Below are positions 62,693 to 64,000 of a DNA stretch of 64,000 nt, piece after piece. The notes beneath the pieces were generated by a model, which searched no databases, was not told where the DNA came from, and was given only the letters and a program-made list of their open reading frames with translations. Origin of the DNA: Phorcus lineatus. Taxonomy: Eukaryota > Mollusca > Gastropoda > Trochida > Trochidae. The DNA lies in the NCBI GenBank assembly GCA_921293015.1, contig OV121091.1, positions 11,623,755 to 11,687,754 of the forward strand, in the 5' to 3' direction. The translations under genes were made by a program, and so were the position numbers. The first letter of the stretch is position 1, and each line of letters opens with the position of its first letter.

Positions 62693-63000
62693 TAGGTGTA
62701 ATAAAAGTTATACTGTTTCACAGATCTGTCTGTATCATGACCAGCCAGAGCGAATGAACTATTACCAGAAGTCTACCAACACTAGACAAATGAATATATG
62801 ATTGAAGGAGATCATGGTATCATTATCGGTGCAACTTTCAAAACGTGTCTGGATTTACAAGTTGGAGATACTAGGCTTAGTGCATCAAGCAGCTGATGAA
62901 AATCCTGATGATTTATACAGGAGAGTAATGAACACAGATATATGAAGGGCTTCTTGATTGGCAGTTAAATGATTTCTAAGTCCTGGAAGGTTACAGTCAT

Positions 63001-64000
63001 GAATTAGAAGTACGGACGCATATCCCTGTAGTGACAAGTTGCGACCCCTTGCAATTGATTATACATGTATATCAAACATTTCTGTAGTTCTTGGAATACT
63101 AGGATTCCTTGTTTCAATGGTTACCTCACCGTGAATAATTTGAAAAGCAGGAATTGTGTCAGTATAATTGGCAGTGTGCTGGTTATATTTCTATTAAATG
63201 TGATTGTGTATTGTTACGTTAAAATGTATACAGACAAAACAGTCGAGCAAAAGTATATTTTCAAACTGATTAAAATGCACAAACTTTGTGTGAATAAAGT
63301 TTAGCAAATGTTATTCAAAAGGAAGGCTATTCTAAATCATCCGCCCTTGCTCACACCGGTCGGGTTCGAATCTCGACATGACTAAGGACAAAGATTCATA
63401 ATGTAGCAAGAACACACTATACATGTAGGATATCAGCAGACTAAGCTGTATTCTGTCTTGGTATTCCTCACATCCCGCCCTATGAAGATATGAGCAATAA
63501 TCGCAAACATTGTTTTCCCACAATAATAAAGTTTCATCCATTGAAACTTTTGTTCTTTATGAAACCAAATTATAAATTTCCTTAATAACTTTAAATCATA
63601 AGTACTTATTAGTATAAGATAAAAGTAAATTATATATAATTCAAGTTTGGCAAATGATAGTAATGTTATGTTTTGCAAATGATAAAATCCTCGTCAGTCA
63701 TACTTCTTTTAACCCAATTGACTCACTTATCTCGGGATTTTCGTTAGGAAGTTGAAGTACATTAAAATCAATCAGTTACACAGAAGCGTATGGATTGTCA
63801 GTTTTTAGCTCTCCGTTATCTTACAGATGGCATGCATTTCAGTCAGATAGCATTGAAGTCCTTTTGTTGTCATTATCAATTTCGTCGTGTGTTCGGTTCC
63901 TTCCTACTAAATCTGATGTCCTTTGTCACATTTAAAAAAAAATTCTATAGGATTTAAATGAAAGTGGGAATATAGTGACAGTGGTTTTCAGTGCCATTTC
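63001..64000. other. Window end, no gene recognised
   Basis: Apart from the B-box-like scrap, only short frames without a recognisable product. Confidence 0.4.
63335..63385 (+). mobile_element. Possible tRNA-derived SINE scrap (B-box)
   Basis: CGGGTTCGAATCTCGACATG contains GGTTCGAATC, the pol III B-box core, preceded by GCTCACACCGG. No acceptor stem or clear A-box is present upstream, so it is not a complete tRNA gene. Confidence 0.3.

Larger units (their letters stand above)
52930..63000. repeat. Array of at least three diverged ~4-5 kb duplicated units
   Basis: Matching segments: 52930-53100 with 58910-59080 (GGAATGACAAGATACAG identical); 54280-54430, 58200-58350 and 62790-62960 (GGAGATGCG/GGGAGATATTAG/GGAGATACTAGGC, TTCTTGATTGGTGG / TTCTTGATTGGCAG); 56280-56350, 57800-57870 and 61960-62010 (CATTATCTATGTCTTTCTA / CATTATCTTTGTCTTTCCC / GATCTTTGTCTATCTCATG); 56140-56270 with 57000-57120 (GATTAGAATAAACGTTCTTGAC / GATTAGAATAAATGTTCTTGAC). 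No coding sequence is conserved between units. Confidence 0.72.

Noticed and set aside
63335-63385. tRNA gene
   Set aside because: A B-box-like GGTTCGAATC is present, but there is no foldable acceptor or anticodon stem.

Overview
This is eukaryotic DNA: AT-rich (roughly two thirds A+T by eye), with widely spaced genes, GT–AG introns and many decayed transposons. LINE and Tc1 relics, TA-flanked MITEs and hairpin MITEs suggest an invertebrate animal. A mollusc, perhaps a bivalve, is my best guess, but no marker gene here proves it. I see no bacterial gene organisation, operon, CRISPR array or rRNA gene.

One gene can be reconstructed completely. An 11-exon gene at 34436–43158 (+) encodes a 506-residue major-facilitator protein that matches SLC49A4 (DIRC2), a lysosomal-membrane transporter, along its whole length. 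All ten introns are GT–AG and every junction keeps the frame. The proposed luminal loop carries three N-glycosylation sequons. Its 5' flank holds a pair of consensus CRE sites in an inverted repeat and a hairpin MITE. Intron 5 holds a complete Tc1-type MITE, and intron 9 (3.1 kb) holds sequence that is duplicated about 9.9 kb downstream.

A second, weaker locus is a two-exon coding remnant of unknown family at 19839–20419 (+). About 170 bp after it lies a perfect 72-bp palindrome with no spacer.

Transposon remains: a dead Tc1 transposase C-terminus (14265–14613, -), a LINE 3' end with a trinucleotide tail (14629–15198, +), a second LINE 3' end with one frameshift (21318–22106, -), a Tc1-type MITE family (36775–37384, 62068–62692, partial 27134–27582), a second MITE family of about 328 bp (2059–2386 and 9274–9602), and several unrelated hairpin elements (8531–8701, 17592–17696, 33621–33766).

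Much of the remaining non-coding DNA consists of old local duplications. Left of the gene, blocks I call X, Y and Z recur in the order Y1–Z1–X2–Y2–Z2–X3 (10.6–33.4 kb), ending about 1 kb before the SLC49A4 start codon. Right of the gene, 41.7–45.5 kb is echoed at 51.5–55.4 kb, and another unit recurs at least three times between 52.9 and 63.0 kb. Simple repeats include a (CT)n tract of 117 bp, a 20-base G run, an ATC/ATT tract and a 50-bp minisatellite with a 150-bp higher-order period. I found no clearly new biological system. The best leads are the orphan two-exon locus, the perfect palindrome and the duplication architecture around SLC49A4.
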